Source of the DNA: Gordonia polyisoprenivorans
Lineage (GTDB): Bacteria; Actinomycetota; Actinomycetes; Mycobacteriales; Mycobacteriaceae
Length of the DNA stretch: 64,000 nucleotides
Direction of reading: 5' to 3'
Assembly (NCBI RefSeq): GCF_017654315.1
Contig: NZ_CP072203.1
Location: forward strand, 3,658,001-3,722,000
Shown: positions 45,317 to 53,822 of the stretch, in pieces
Numbering within the stretch: the stretch's first letter is position 1
Layout: each line of letters begins with the position of its first letter
Made by a program: the position numbers and the translations under genes
Notes under the pieces: model-generated
What the model was told of the DNA's origin: nothing
Databases searched by the model: none
What the model saw: only the letters and a program-made list of their open reading frames with translations

Positions 45317-45859
45317 ATGAGTGTGCACCCCCACCCGGCGGCGGTGAGAGATCGTGACGACCTGCGCCTCCCGCGGTGGGTGATCATGTGGTTCACCATC
45401 ACCGCACTGATCCAGACCTACGACGCCTGCTACGAACTGCTCGGCTCGATCTCACACCGGGGTGGTCCTCTGGCGTGGTTGTGGCCGGGGCACGTCTACT
45501 ACTCGACCTTCGACCATCGCTATGCCGGGTTCGACGCATTCGGCAGCGCGCAGAGCTGGGCCAATCTCCTCGAGGTGATCGCTCTGGTCTGGGTGCTGAC
45601 GCATCGGCGACGATTCTCGGCCGTCGTGGTCGGGCTCGTGGTCAGCGTCGCCACCTTCTGGAAGACCGTGCTCTATTTCCTGGTGGAGATCTGCAGCGGA
45701 CTCGACATGACCCGACAATCACTGGTGCGCGGCGATCTCGGCGGCTTCCTGATGGTGGCGGTGCTGCCGAACCTGATCTGGATCGTCGTTCCGGGTGTGG
45801 TCATCGTCGTTCTCGGGAGGCAGGTGCTGCGAGTGGGTGCCGCGCCGCCGAACCGGTAG
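45317..45859 (+). CDS. EXPERA/emopamil-binding-like membrane protein
   Basis: A 180-aa protein with four predicted membrane helices (for example WVIMWFTITALIQTYDACYE and FSAVVVGLVVSVATFWKTVL). The polar loop HVYYSTFDHRYAGFDAFGSA followed by WANLLEVIALVWVLTHRR matches the EXPERA/emopamil-binding pattern, in which aromatic and acidic residues line a sterol- or lipid-like pocket. In eukaryotes such proteins isomerise sterol double bonds; the bacterial role is unknown. The ATG has no strong ribosome site and may be near-leaderless. The gene lies divergently 118 bp from ilvD. Confidence 0.68.
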   Translation: MSVHPHPAAVRDRDDLRLPRWVIMWFTITALIQTYDACYELLGSISHRGGPLAWLWPGHVYYSTFDHRYAGFDAFGSAQSWANLLEVIALVWVLTHRRRFSAVVVGLVVSVATFWKTVLYFLVEICSGLDMTRQSLVRGDLGGFLMVAVLPNLIWIVVPGVVIVVLGRQVLRVGAAPPNR

Positions 45860-45885
45860 TCGCCGAACGCGTTTCGCAACAGCGT

Positions 45886-46350
45886 CTAACCGGTGGTCTC
45901 GGCGGCCAGCCGGCCCAGAGTGTCCTCGAGTTGATCGGCCGACACGAGCGGGAACTTCACCTGCTGCAACAGGTCTTTGTCGGTGACCTTGGACCAGTCG
46001 TAGGTGTGGCGCACGAGCGTGGCGTCGGGACCCTGGGATTCCAACTCCCACACCCATTCCCATCCGGGAGGCTCGGTGCCGGCGGGTGCGGTCTGCCATG
46101 CCAGCAGTTTGTCCTTGGCGTAGCCGGTGACGTGGTTGTCGGTCTTGTACTCACCACCCATGTGCGGGCCGTCCATGTTCATGGTGAACACGTCGCCGAC
46201 CTGCTGGATACGGTCGGCGTGCTCGACGCCGCGAATGAATCCGGAGCCGTCGAGTTTCTGATGGCGCTGCGGGTTGCTCAGGACGCCGAAGACCGCATCC
46301 ACCGGTGCGTCGATGACCCGTTCCACTGTGACACTCGTTTGTTCGCTCAT
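45886..46350 (-). CDS. SRPBCC-family protein
   Basis: A 154-aa START/Bet v1-like protein: VTVERVIDAPVDAVFGVLSN at the N-terminus, then EYKTDNHVTGYAKDKLLAWQ and WEWVWELESQGPDATLVRHT. The C-terminal helix runs SADQLEDTLGRLAAET. It belongs to the polyketide-cyclase-like/SRPBCC group that binds small hydrophobic molecules. The ATG has GGTGGAG upstream. No ArsR gene adjoins it, unlike the other two SRPBCC genes of the window. Confidence 0.85.
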   Translation of the reverse strand: MSEQTSVTVERVIDAPVDAVFGVLSNPQRHQKLDGSGFIRGVEHADRIQQVGDVFTMNMDGPHMGGEYKTDNHVTGYAKDKLLAWQTAPAGTEPPGWEWVWELESQGPDATLVRHTYDWSKVTDKDLLQQVKFPLVSADQLEDTLGRLAAETTG

Positions 46351-46707
46351 CACTCCACCGTGCCCAAGGGGCGTCGACTTGGCAACCAGCCATCGGGGGA
46401 CAGCTGTCGGATCGTCGGCTACTGCCCGTAGGTATGGCGCAGGTTCGCGTTCACCAGGAGCACGGGCGACGTGGCTGACGATCGGGGTCGACGAGATCGT
46501 CGAAGATCACCCAGGGCGGCGCAGGCTGGGAACGGCGCTTCGAGGCGATGGCATCCACCCGGCAAGCGTAAGTGACCAGCAGTAACGCAGGCACGCATCT
46601 TGCACGACAGTGTGCGACAGCAGGCGACAGGTCACGACAGCGCCACGACAGAACCGCTACCTAGCGTTGTCGGTAATCGAACCCCGGCTGTCCTCTAGGA
46701 GGACCTC
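46351..46707. other. 357-bp intergenic region with phased repeats
   Basis: No coding frame here looks real: the open frames lack codon bias and conserved motifs. The right part (46606-46651) holds five GACAG blocks. A TACCTA-like -10 follows near 46659, and TCTAGGAGGACCTC is the ribosome site of the MFS gene. The left 200 bp holds nothing I can identify. Confidence 0.7.
46606..46651 (+). repeat. GACAG motif repeated at 10-bp intervals before an MFS gene
   Basis: GACAG ends at 46610, 46620, 46630, 46640 and 46651, so four intervals are 10, 10, 10 and 11 bp, close to one helical turn. Three copies extend to ACGACAG. The array lies 57-102 bp upstream of the MFS start and could place a regulator repeatedly on one DNA face. 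Confidence 0.75.
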
Positions 46708-48162
46708 ATGACCAGCGTCACCACCGCGCCGACGACCACGTCGCGCACCTACACCTCACTCGGAGCGGCATGGATACCGCTCGCCGCACTCTGTCTCGCG
46801 TTCTTCGTCGAGATGGTCGACAACACACTGCTGTCGATCGCTCTGCCCACCATCGGCCGCGACCTCGGCAGCGACACCGTCGCACTTCAATGGGTCACCG
46901 GCGCCTATTCGCTGACCTTTGGCGGCCTGCTGCTGACCGCGGGCTCCATCGCCGACAGATTCGGCCGACGGCGAGTGTTGCTCATCGGCCTCACCGCCTT
47001 CGGTCTGCTGAGCCTGCTCGTCGTGTTCGTCTCCACGACAGGCGAACTCATCGCCTTGCGCGCCGCGCTCGGTATCGCCGCCGCCGCGATGGCACCGATC
47101 ACCAATTCGCTCGTGTTCCGCCTCTTCGACGACGAGACCCTGCGGATGCGTGCGATGACCGTCATGATCGTGGTCGGCATGGCCGGGTTCGTCCTCGGTC
47201 CAGTCCTCGGCGGCACCGCCCTGGCACACGTCCGCTGGGAATGGCTGCTCGTCGTCAACGCACCGATCGCGCTGATCGCCGGCATCGGTGTCCGGCTCGG
47301 CGTCGCCGCCGACCGCTCCGACGGTCTGACCAAAGATCGACTCGACCTGCCGGGCGCACTGTTGAGCATCGTCACGATCGGCCTCGCGTGCTGGTCGTTG
47401 ACCAGCGGCGTCGAGCACGGTTGGGTGTCGTGGCCCACCATCGCCTCCATCGGCGGCGCGGTGCTCGCCGCAGCGGCCTTCATCTGGCACGAACTTCGTT
47501 CGGCCGCTCCAATGCTCGACGTCCGGCTGTTCAAGGTCGGGACGATCCGCGGTGCCACCATCGCCCAGATCGGCACGTCGATCGCGATGGCCAGCGTGAT
47601 GTTCGGACTGATCCTGCACTTCCAGTACGCCTACGGCTGGAGCCCGGTCAAGGCCGGTCTCGCCAACCTGCCGATCATCGTCACCATGCTCGTCGCCACA
47701 CCGATCTCGGAGTGGTTGGCCGGCCGGTTCGGACACCGCATCGCCTGCCTCGTCGGCGCAGCCTGCCTGGCCGGATCGCTCGGCGGCCTGGCATGGGGTG
47801 TCGAGCACGGCTATCTCGTCATCGCGCTCTCGATGGTCGTCATGACCATCGGTCTGCGCACGGTGATGACCATCTGTGCCATCGCCCTCGTCGAGGCGAT
47901 GCCGGCCAACCGCACGTCCATCGGCACCGCGCTCAACGACACCGCCCAGGAGGTCGGCACGAGCCTGGGGACCGCCGTCATCGGCACCATCATCGCCGCG
48001 GTGGTCACCACCCAGCTCCCGGCCGGCACCTGGGGCGCCGATCTCGTCGAGTCGTTCTTCCACGGAGAGCGGCTGACCTACGGCATCCTCGCGGTCGTCG
48101 TCGGGGTCGTCACCGCGGTCGGCGCGATGGCGCTGACCAACTCACGCAACACCCAGGAGTGA
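46708..48162 (+). CDS. MFS transporter, DHA2 (EmrB/QacA) type
   Basis: A 484-aa drug exporter with fourteen predicted membrane helices. The N-terminal signature is FFVEMVDNTLLSIALPTIGR, motif A is GSIADRFGRRRVLLIGLTAF, and motif C of antiporters is present in the helix-5 region VVGMAGFVLGPVLGGTALAH. It should export hydrophobic drugs against protons. GGAGGACC precedes the ATG. No TetR or MarR gene adjoins it; instead a helically phased direct repeat lies upstream. A very strong terminator follows the stop. Confidence 0.92.
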   Translation: MTSVTTAPTTTSRTYTSLGAAWIPLAALCLAFFVEMVDNTLLSIALPTIGRDLGSDTVALQWVTGAYSLTFGGLLLTAGSIADRFGRRRVLLIGLTAFGLLSLLVVFVSTTGELIALRAALGIAAAAMAPITNSLVFRLFDDETLRMRAMTVMIVVGMAGFVLGPVLGGTALAHVRWEWLLVVNAPIALIAGIGVRLGVAADRSDGLTKDRLDLPGALLSIVTIGLACWSLTSGVEHGWVSWPTIASIGGAVLAAAAFIWHELRSAAPMLDVRLFKVGTIRGATIAQIGTSIAMASVMFGLILHFQYAYGWSPVKAGLANLPIIVTMLVATPISEWLAGRFGHRIACLVGAACLAGSLGGLAWGVEHGYLVIALSMVVMTIGLRTVMTICAIALVEAMPANRTSIGTALNDTAQEVGTSLGTAVIGTIIAAVVTTQLPAGTWGADLVESFFHGERLTYGILAVVVGVVTAVGAMALTNSRNTQE

Positions 48163-48181
48163 CCGCTCGCCGCCTCCGAAC

Positions 48182-48221
48182 ACACCGCATGCCCGGCCCA
48201 CCAGGGCCGGGCGTGCGGTGT
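48182..48221. terminator. Long bidirectional hairpin terminator
   Basis: An 18-bp stem (ACACCGCATGCCCGGCCC with its complement, one G-T wobble) around an ACCA loop separates the MFS gene from the convergent flippase gene. Confidence 0.88.
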
Positions 48222-48223
48222 TG

Positions 48224-50620
48224 TCAGATCATGTACTTGCGGGTCATCCAGTGCATCACCGGCCACCCGATGAAGACCGGTAACCAACAGGTCAGGACGC
48301 GATAGAGCAGCACCGCGGGTACCGCCACCGCCGAGGGAAGGCCGAAGGCGGCGAGTCCACCGATCAGCGCGGCCTCGACGGCGCCGACTCCACCGGGCGT
48401 CGGGGCGGCCGAGGCCAGGGTTCCGCCGATCATCGTCACCACGGTGACGGTGACGAACGACGTCTGCCCACCGAAGGCGTACACGCTGGCCCACAGTGCC
48501 AGCGCTCCGCCGAGAGTCGTGGTGGCACAACCCAGGACGATGGTGCCGAGCCGCTTCGGCTCGCGTGCCACGTCGAGGATGTCAGTCAGTAACTCGATCA
48601 CCTTGGGCCGCAACGACGTTCCCAACCAATGCCGAAGCTTGGGAACGAGGAGGAACACACCGACGACGCCGAGCAGAGCGCCGGCGACCAGGTAGAGCAC
48701 CGTGGTCGAGGGAACGAAATGTTCGAGGTTGGTCGACGTGCCGGCCAACGTGGTGAACACGATCAACAGCGCGACGTGGACGATCACCTGCACACTTTGT
48801 TGCAGGGCGACCGCCGTCGTCGCGCGGACCCCGCCGAGACCGCCCTTCTGCAGGAACCGGGTACTCAGGGCGAGCCCGCCGACACCCGCCGGGGTGGTGG
48901 TGGCGGCAAAGGTGTTGCCGAACTGCATGATCACCAGGTTGCGGAAGCTGACCACGCCATCGGCGCACGCCCACAACGCCGCGGCAGCGCCGACATAGGT
49001 GAGCATAGACACGACCAAACCCATCAGCGCCCACCACCAGTCGAGGCTGCGCAGTTCACCGAAGAAGGTCGGGACGGTGCTGATGAACGGGTAGGCCACG
49101 TACACGAGCGCGACAAGTAGTACGAGTTGGATGACCTGGCTGCGGGTGAACCGGGTGATCGGGGCGGCCTGGATCTCGCCGCCGGTTTGCGAGACGATCT
49201 CCTCCCGCGCCTGCGACAGCGTGGATTTCGCGTCGGCGAGACCATCCCGGATACGGGAGGGCAGAGCGGTTTTGGTGAGGCGTCGGGAGGCGACCAGAAC
49301 CCGATCCTCACCGAGCACATCGATGGCCGCGGTGACCGCGGGCCCGGCGCCGTACAACTCGGTGGCACTCGCGAGCATCTGAGCGATGTCGGACTCCATC
49401 CGATTCTCGTTGGCGCCGTACTCGGCGTGGGTGAACCCACCGAACAGGACGGTCCCGTCGAGAACGGTGATCCGACTTGCCCGGAGATCACCGTGCGCGA
49501 TCCCGTGTGAATGCAGTTCCTGCAGGGCCTCCCACAGCGCCCGTGGCGTGGTGTCGGTGATCGCGGCGTCGAGGTCGCGGCCGCGACGCGTGCGGTGGGC
49601 ATACATCGTCCATCCCCGGTCGAGGGAGGCGACAGCGAGGGGAGCGGAGTCGGCGAGCCCGACGTCGCCGACGGCAATCGCCATCAGGCCGCGATGCTCG
49701 ACCATCCGGCTGACCGAGAGCTGCAGCGGACCGGTCTCCTGGGTTCGCAGTCGGATCTTGCGGACGAACTGCCGGAGCAGTCCGGCGCTGTGCTGATTGG
49801 GGCCGTAGAGGTCGATGACCACGCGACCGCAGTCGTCCGAGTCCGACGTCGACTCGTCCGACGTCGACGTCGCCTCCAGCCCGAGAGGCCCGGTACCGGC
49901 AGGGGTGACGATCGACAGCGCGGTCACCTCGATTCCCCGTTGCCCCAGCACCCGGACAGCGCTCTCCAGCGGTACCACCAGAGCGGGCGTGCCCACCACC
50001 CAGACGACGATCGACCCGACCAACCAGCCGGTCGACAACCCGAAGACCGCTCCGGCCGGAACGACGGAGCTGACCACGAGATGGATCGGGATGAAGGCCA
50101 GCAGCAGCGTCCACCACCAGCGCCGCCAACGGGCGGGCAACCACGGCCCGGACACGGTCAACACCGCGGCGAGCATCGCGATCCACCGCGGGTCGTCGAG
50201 GAATTGCGAGACAAGCGAATTGAATCGCTGGTGCCGGTCGAAATGCCAGTTGGGTGCGCTGACACCGTTCTCGCTGATGGACAACGACAGGAAAGTGATC
50301 GCCGCTGCGGCGCCGTAGGCCCACAACATGCGCCACTGACGGGCGGCGAGCAGTTCCAGCAGGATCACGAACGGCAGCGCGAGGATTGCCAGACCGTAGG
50401 CGAGGTAGACCAAGTCGGCCTGGGTGGGGGACAGGACCCCGATGATGCGGGAGATGGACTGCTCGAGATCGACCCAATTGTTGCGGGTGATGAGCGAGCC
50501 GACCACGACCACCACGAGCATCAGCGTTGCGGCCACCACCCGCAGGATGTCGGTGGTGCGACGCCACAGCGGTTGCAGCAGGCTCCCCGACACGGTGATC
50601 TGCCGACCGTCGACGTCCAT
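48224..50620 (-). CDS. Lysylphosphatidylglycerol synthase-TM/flippase with kinase-like domain
   Basis: A 798-aa membrane protein in three parts. Residues 20-240 hold about six hydrophobic segments. About 285-490 form a cytosolic kinase-like domain with the catalytic-loop sequence HSHGIAHGDLRASRITV; the following DFG-like site reads LFGGFTHA without the metal-binding aspartate. From about 510 to the end is a UPF0104/YbhN (LPG_synthase_TM) domain, with FGNTFAATTTPAGVGGLALS and GTLASAAPTPGGVGAVEAAL. That domain in MprF flips lysyl-lipids. No lysyltransferase domain is present. The kinase-like part may sense lipid rather than phosphorylate. The ATG at 50620 is a best guess; its ribosome site is weak. 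Confidence 0.8.
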   Translation of the reverse strand: MDVDGRQITVSGSLLQPLWRRTTDILRVVAATLMLVVVVVGSLITRNNWVDLEQSISRIIGVLSPTQADLVYLAYGLAILALPFVILLELLAARQWRMLWAYGAAAAITFLSLSISENGVSAPNWHFDRHQRFNSLVSQFLDDPRWIAMLAAVLTVSGPWLPARWRRWWWTLLLAFIPIHLVVSSVVPAGAVFGLSTGWLVGSIVVWVVGTPALVVPLESAVRVLGQRGIEVTALSIVTPAGTGPLGLEATSTSDESTSDSDDCGRVVIDLYGPNQHSAGLLRQFVRKIRLRTQETGPLQLSVSRMVEHRGLMAIAVGDVGLADSAPLAVASLDRGWTMYAHRTRRGRDLDAAITDTTPRALWEALQELHSHGIAHGDLRASRITVLDGTVLFGGFTHAEYGANENRMESDIAQMLASATELYGAGPAVTAAIDVLGEDRVLVASRRLTKTALPSRIRDGLADAKSTLSQAREEIVSQTGGEIQAAPITRFTRSQVIQLVLLVALVYVAYPFISTVPTFFGELRSLDWWWALMGLVVSMLTYVGAAAALWACADGVVSFRNLVIMQFGNTFAATTTPAGVGGLALSTRFLQKGGLGGVRATTAVALQQSVQVIVHVALLIVFTTLAGTSTNLEHFVPSTTVLYLVAGALLGVVGVFLLVPKLRHWLGTSLRPKVIELLTDILDVAREPKRLGTIVLGCATTTLGGALALWASVYAFGGQTSFVTVTVVTMIGGTLASAAPTPGGVGAVEAALIGGLAAFGLPSAVAVPAVLLYRVLTCWLPVFIGWPVMHWMTRKYMI

Positions 50621-50766
50621 CTGCCCCGAATCTCCGCTGACTATGTGCCGCCCCGTGCGCCGGTACGCGCCGGGGCCGTCGAGCTTCCCATAAACATAGT
50701 CGGCGCAGGAGCGTCCGAGGGTCGCGGCGGTCCGGCGTGGTGGCGAGGGGACTGACGACGCAGGTC

Positions 50767-51387
50767 TCACGACTGTGCGTCGATGTCACCGACCCCCGGC
50801 GTCCCGTCGGCTCGCGCGTACTGCAGGAAGACCGTTCCGCCGGGCGACGCCGTCGGCGGCTCGACGAGCGTCAGCACCGTGGGCGGCACGCCCTGATCGA
50901 ACACCTTCTTACCCACGCCCAGCACGATCGGGTGCACCCACAGATCGAGTCGATCGAACAGCGCCTCCCGCACGAGTGTCTGTACCAGATTCAGGCTGCC
51001 GACCACGGTCACGTGCTCGTGCACGTTCCGGAGTTCACCGACGGCGGACACCAGGTCGGGGCCGAGAAGTTGTGAGCCCGACCAGGTCAACTCCGGATCA
51101 CCGGTTGACGCAACATACTTGGGAATGCTGTTGAAGAGCGTGGCGAACGGCGACGATTGGGGGTCCTGATTCGGCCAGTACCCGGCAAAGATGTCATACG
51201 TCCGACGACCGAGGAGCAGAGCATCGGTGTGCGTGTAGGCGGCGACGACCTGCGCTCCACTGACCTCGTTGAGCAGCGGTACCTGCCACCCGCCGTACGG
51301 GAAGCCGTCGGGATCCTCATCCGGGCCACCGGGTGATTGGCCGACTAGATCCAGCGTCGAGAATAGTTCGATCTGGATGATGCCCAT
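50767..51387 (-). CDS. Dihydrofolate reductase-family (RibD C-terminal-like) protein
   Basis: A 206-aa oxidoreductase of the DHFR/RibD_C fold: MGIIQIELFSTLDLVGQSPG at the N-terminus, DALLLGRRTYDIFAGYWPNQ, and VTVVGSLNLVQTLVREALFD as the NADPH-binding region. These proteins share the DHFR fold but lack the folate function and are common in actinobacteria. GGAGGTC precedes the ATG. It is the last gene of a run that starts with the ArsR gene at 52.9 kb and has a DHFR-type paralogue two genes upstream. Confidence 0.85.
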   Translation of the reverse strand: MGIIQIELFSTLDLVGQSPGGPDEDPDGFPYGGWQVPLLNEVSGAQVVAAYTHTDALLLGRRTYDIFAGYWPNQDPQSSPFATLFNSIPKYVASTGDPELTWSGSQLLGPDLVSAVGELRNVHEHVTVVGSLNLVQTLVREALFDRLDLWVHPIVLGVGKKVFDQGVPPTVLTLVEPPTASPGGTVFLQYARADGTPGVGDIDAQS

Positions 51388-51468
51388 GACAGACCTCCGG
51401 GAGTGTGGCGTGCAGTGTCGGAGATATCGACACGCCGACCGCGCGGAACTCATCGCCCCGGAAGGGTC

Positions 51469-51930
51469 TCAGCCGAGATAAGCACCCAGCGCGTCGAGCA
51501 AGCCGCGCGTGCCCTTCTCCCGGTTGGGCCCGTCGGCCCAGAACCGGTCGAAGAACACCCCGTGTTCGGCGTGGGTGAATCGCGTTCCCGCATCCACCGA
51601 TTCGAACTCCAGCGATGCCACCGACGTCGACATGTGAAGGCCGTCGATCCACATGTCGTATGTCGTGACGATGCGGTTGTGCTCGACAATGTCGGTGTAG
51701 GTGGCCACATACCGCGAGACCGGGCCGTCGTGGAATCTGCCCTCGGCGACGTCACGGCCGCCGACCCGGAAGTCGAAGGCCCATTCGATGGGATCCACCG
51801 AGTCGCCCCCGCCCCACCAGGAGAGTTTCTCGTGTTCATCGGCAAAGGCATCCCAGACGCGGTGCACCGGCGCGGGATAGTCGCGGGTCAGGGTGAATTC
51901 GGCGCGCGCGAGCCGACGTTCGATGCTCAT
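51469..51930 (-). CDS. SRPBCC (AHSA1-like) protein
   Basis: A 153-aa START-like protein with the AHSA1 pattern: FTLTRDYPAPVHRVWDAFAD, EKLSWWGGGDSVDPIEWAFD, and a C-terminal segment with TRFTHAEHGVFFDRFWADGP. It lies 7 bp after the second DHFR-type gene and belongs to the ArsR-led operon. In such operons the SRPBCC protein is thought to bind the compound that induces the regulator; the ligand is unknown. Confidence 0.87.
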   Translation of the reverse strand: MSIERRLARAEFTLTRDYPAPVHRVWDAFADEHEKLSWWGGGDSVDPIEWAFDFRVGGRDVAEGRFHDGPVSRYVATYTDIVEHNRIVTTYDMWIDGLHMSTSVASLEFESVDAGTRFTHAEHGVFFDRFWADGPNREKGTRGLLDALGAYLG

Positions 51931-51937
51931 CTTTGTC

Positions 51938-52585
51938 CTATCGGGTGAAGGTGACGTGGATGGTGCCGCTCTCGGCGACCTCGGTGGTCACCTTGTGGGT
52001 GCGGTCGAGGGCGGGCAGGTCGTCCCACAGCCGCATCCCTCGGCCGAGGACGATCGGGGCGACCATGAGATGTAGGTGGTCGACGAGTCCCGCCCGCAGG
52101 AACTCGCGGGCGGTGCGTACCCCACCGCCGACGCGCACGTCGAGTCCAGCAGCCGCGGCGGACGCTTCGGCGAGCACGTCGTCGACTGCGCCGCTGCGGA
52201 AATGGAAGGTGGTCCCGCCCTGCATCTCGATCGGGGGACGTGGCGCGGTGTGGCTCAGGACGTAGACCGGCGTACCGAACGGCGGTTCGTCACCCCACCA
52301 GCCCTTCCAGTCCGGGTCGTCAGGGTAAGCGTGCAGCCCGAACATCGATGCCCCGATGATCTCGGCGCCGATCCCCTCGAAATGCGCTGCGGCATAAGTG
52401 TCGTCGACGCCGGTGGTGCCTGCGCCGCTGGTATCGCCGAAGACTCGTTCGTGAAAGGTGCGGGTGGCCGTGTAGGACGCGGTGAGCCGCCCCCAGTCCT
52501 CGCCCATCGGGTTGTCGGGGGATTCGCCGCCCATGGAGGTGTATCCGTCGAGTGAAACAAACATGTCGATGCGAACGCGGGTCAT
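51938..52585 (-). CDS. Dihydrofolate reductase-family protein (second copy)
   Basis: A 215-aa DHFR/RibD_C-fold oxidoreductase (VRIDMFVSLDGYTSMGGESP, IIGASMFGLHAYPDDPDWKG, DVRVGGGVRTAREFLRAGLV). It lies 1 bp downstream of the ArsR stop and 7 bp upstream of the SRPBCC gene, so all are in one operon. It is related to the DHFR-type gene at 50767 only by fold, not as a recent duplicate. NADPH use is expected. Confidence 0.86.
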   Translation of the reverse strand: MTRVRIDMFVSLDGYTSMGGESPDNPMGEDWGRLTASYTATRTFHERVFGDTSGAGTTGVDDTYAAAHFEGIGAEIIGASMFGLHAYPDDPDWKGWWGDEPPFGTPVYVLSHTAPRPPIEMQGGTTFHFRSGAVDDVLAEASAAAAGLDVRVGGGVRTAREFLRAGLVDHLHLMVAPIVLGRGMRLWDDLPALDRTHKVTTEVAESGTIHVTFTR

Positions 52586-52586
52586 G

Positions 52587-52925
52587 TCAGGTCTCCTTGC
52601 GAGTCGTGCGGGTCAGATGGATGCCGAGCCGATCGGCCTGGTGTTCTGCAGGAGTGCGCTGCTCGCCGAGCCAGACATGCAACACATCGAGTGAACCGGG
52701 GCGCAGGCTGACGGTGCGAACCCGTCCAACCTTGTGCGACACGATGATTCCGGCTTCTTCGAGTACCCGCAGATGCTGCATGAACGACGGCAATGCCATC
52801 GGGAACGGTGCCGCGACTTCGGATACGACGGCCGGCGAGGTTGCCAACCGTTCGACGACGGCGCGACGAGTCGGGTCCGCGAGAGCGCGGAGCACCGTGT
52901 CGAGATCGTCGTGATACTTAGGCAC
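52587..52925 (-). CDS. ArsR-family transcriptional regulator
   Basis: A 112-aa winged-helix repressor of the same non-metal group as the one at 35 kb (LDTVLRALADPTRRAVVERL, then SEVAAPFPMALPSFMQHLRV and EEAGIIVSHKVGRVRTVSLR). No cysteine metal site is present. The GTG start at 52925 is inside a perfect palindrome, so the transcript is probably leaderless and self-repressed. It leads an operon of two DHFR-type genes and one SRPBCC gene. An upstream in-frame start would lie outside the operator and add a non-conserved arm. Confidence 0.85.
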   Translation of the reverse strand: MPKYHDDLDTVLRALADPTRRAVVERLATSPAVVSEVAAPFPMALPSFMQHLRVLEEAGIIVSHKVGRVRTVSLRPGSLDVLHVWLGEQRTPAEHQADRLGIHLTRTTRKET

Positions 52926-52935
52926 ATACCTAAGT
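52916..52935 (-). promoter_or_regulatory. Palindromic operator over the ArsR start codon
   Basis: ACTTAGG (52916-52922) and CCTAAGT (52929-52935) are exact reverse complements separated by CACATA. The GTG start codon of the regulator is within the spacer, so repressor binding would block both promoter escape and start. Confidence 0.72.
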
Positions 52936-53060
52936 GTTGCCGACGCGCAGGTTGGAGTCAAGGGCGCATCAACGGTCGCGCCGGACGTCGGCGAGGTTCA
53001 ATCGGTCTGACTGCCGAAGCCCACTACCGTCGTCTCGCACACATGTGCGACTATGGTTCC

Positions 53061-53816
53061 GTGAGTGTACGCAAAGGGGACGGTCTGACGTCCGACGACC
53101 TGACAGCGTTGTCCGCCGGACTCGCCGCGGGTAAGAGGGTCACGGTCTATCTGCGCGATCCCATGCCTTCCCTCGACCTCGACGCCGGGACCTCGGCTCG
53201 CGTGGTGTCCATCGAGGGATCGGTCGTGACGGTGCGCCCGAAAGGCGTCGACGATCAGTTGCCCTTCGAGGCGAATGAACTGCAGAGGTCGCAGGCCGCA
53301 ACGGGGTCCGCATCTCCGGCACAGAAGCGTTCTGCCGCGAGGCCTGCACCTGCGAAAGTTGCTGCACCGCGATCCGTCCCGTCTTCGCCGCCGGTCACGT
53401 CGAACTCGACAATCCGGAAATCCGAATCCAGGCCCGGGGGAGCAGGCACCGCAGCCCCGACGCCGCGAACCGTGAACACGAGTCCGCAGAGTTCGAGCGC
53501 TGCTCCGAAGGCGCCACGGCGAGCGAAGACCACGACAGCCGCCGTGAGCGTCACGCTCACCTCAACCTCCGCAGGAAGCTGGGCCGTTTCGGTGTCGCAG
53601 GGCAGCAAGAAAACCGTCAAGGCGACCGAGGTGACCGCTGATCGCGTGGCGCGGGCGATGCGCGAACTCGGTAACGACGCGGCCATCGCTGCCGTCGACG
53701 AGGTCATCAGCGCAGCGCGCGAGGCGGCGCAACGCAGGATCGACGAACTCAGTCACGAACTCGAAACCGCGCGTGCGGCATTGGCGCATCTTGAGGATCA
53801 GGCGTCGGATAGCTGA
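53061..53816 (+). CDS. DUF6319-like protein
   Basis: A protein of about 251 aa. The N-terminal 75 residues (LTSDDLTALSAGLAAGKRVT, VYLRDPMPSLDLDAGTSARV, VTVRPKGVDDQLPFEANEL) match a domain I recall as DUF6319, found in Gordonia and relatives. A long low-complexity stretch rich in S, P, A and T follows. The C-terminus (about 160-251) holds a beta segment and a helix-rich end (RVARAMRELGNDAAIAAVDE, RRIDELSHELETARAALAHL). No function is known. GTG 53061 was chosen; an ATG at 53043 would add 6 residues. Confidence 0.62.
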   Translation: MSVRKGDGLTSDDLTALSAGLAAGKRVTVYLRDPMPSLDLDAGTSARVVSIEGSVVTVRPKGVDDQLPFEANELQRSQAATGSASPAQKRSAARPAPAKVAAPRSVPSSPPVTSNSTIRKSESRPGGAGTAAPTPRTVNTSPQSSSAAPKAPRRAKTTTAAVSVTLTSTSAGSWAVSVSQGSKKTVKATEVTADRVARAMRELGNDAAIAAVDEVISAAREAAQRRIDELSHELETARAALAHLEDQASDS

Positions 53817-53822
53817 GCGGTA

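Noticed and set aside
46756..48063. Long minus-strand frame inside the MFS gene
   Set aside because: Its residues (D, G, H and Q-rich) reflect the third-codon GC bias of the real plus-strand gene; no family match.
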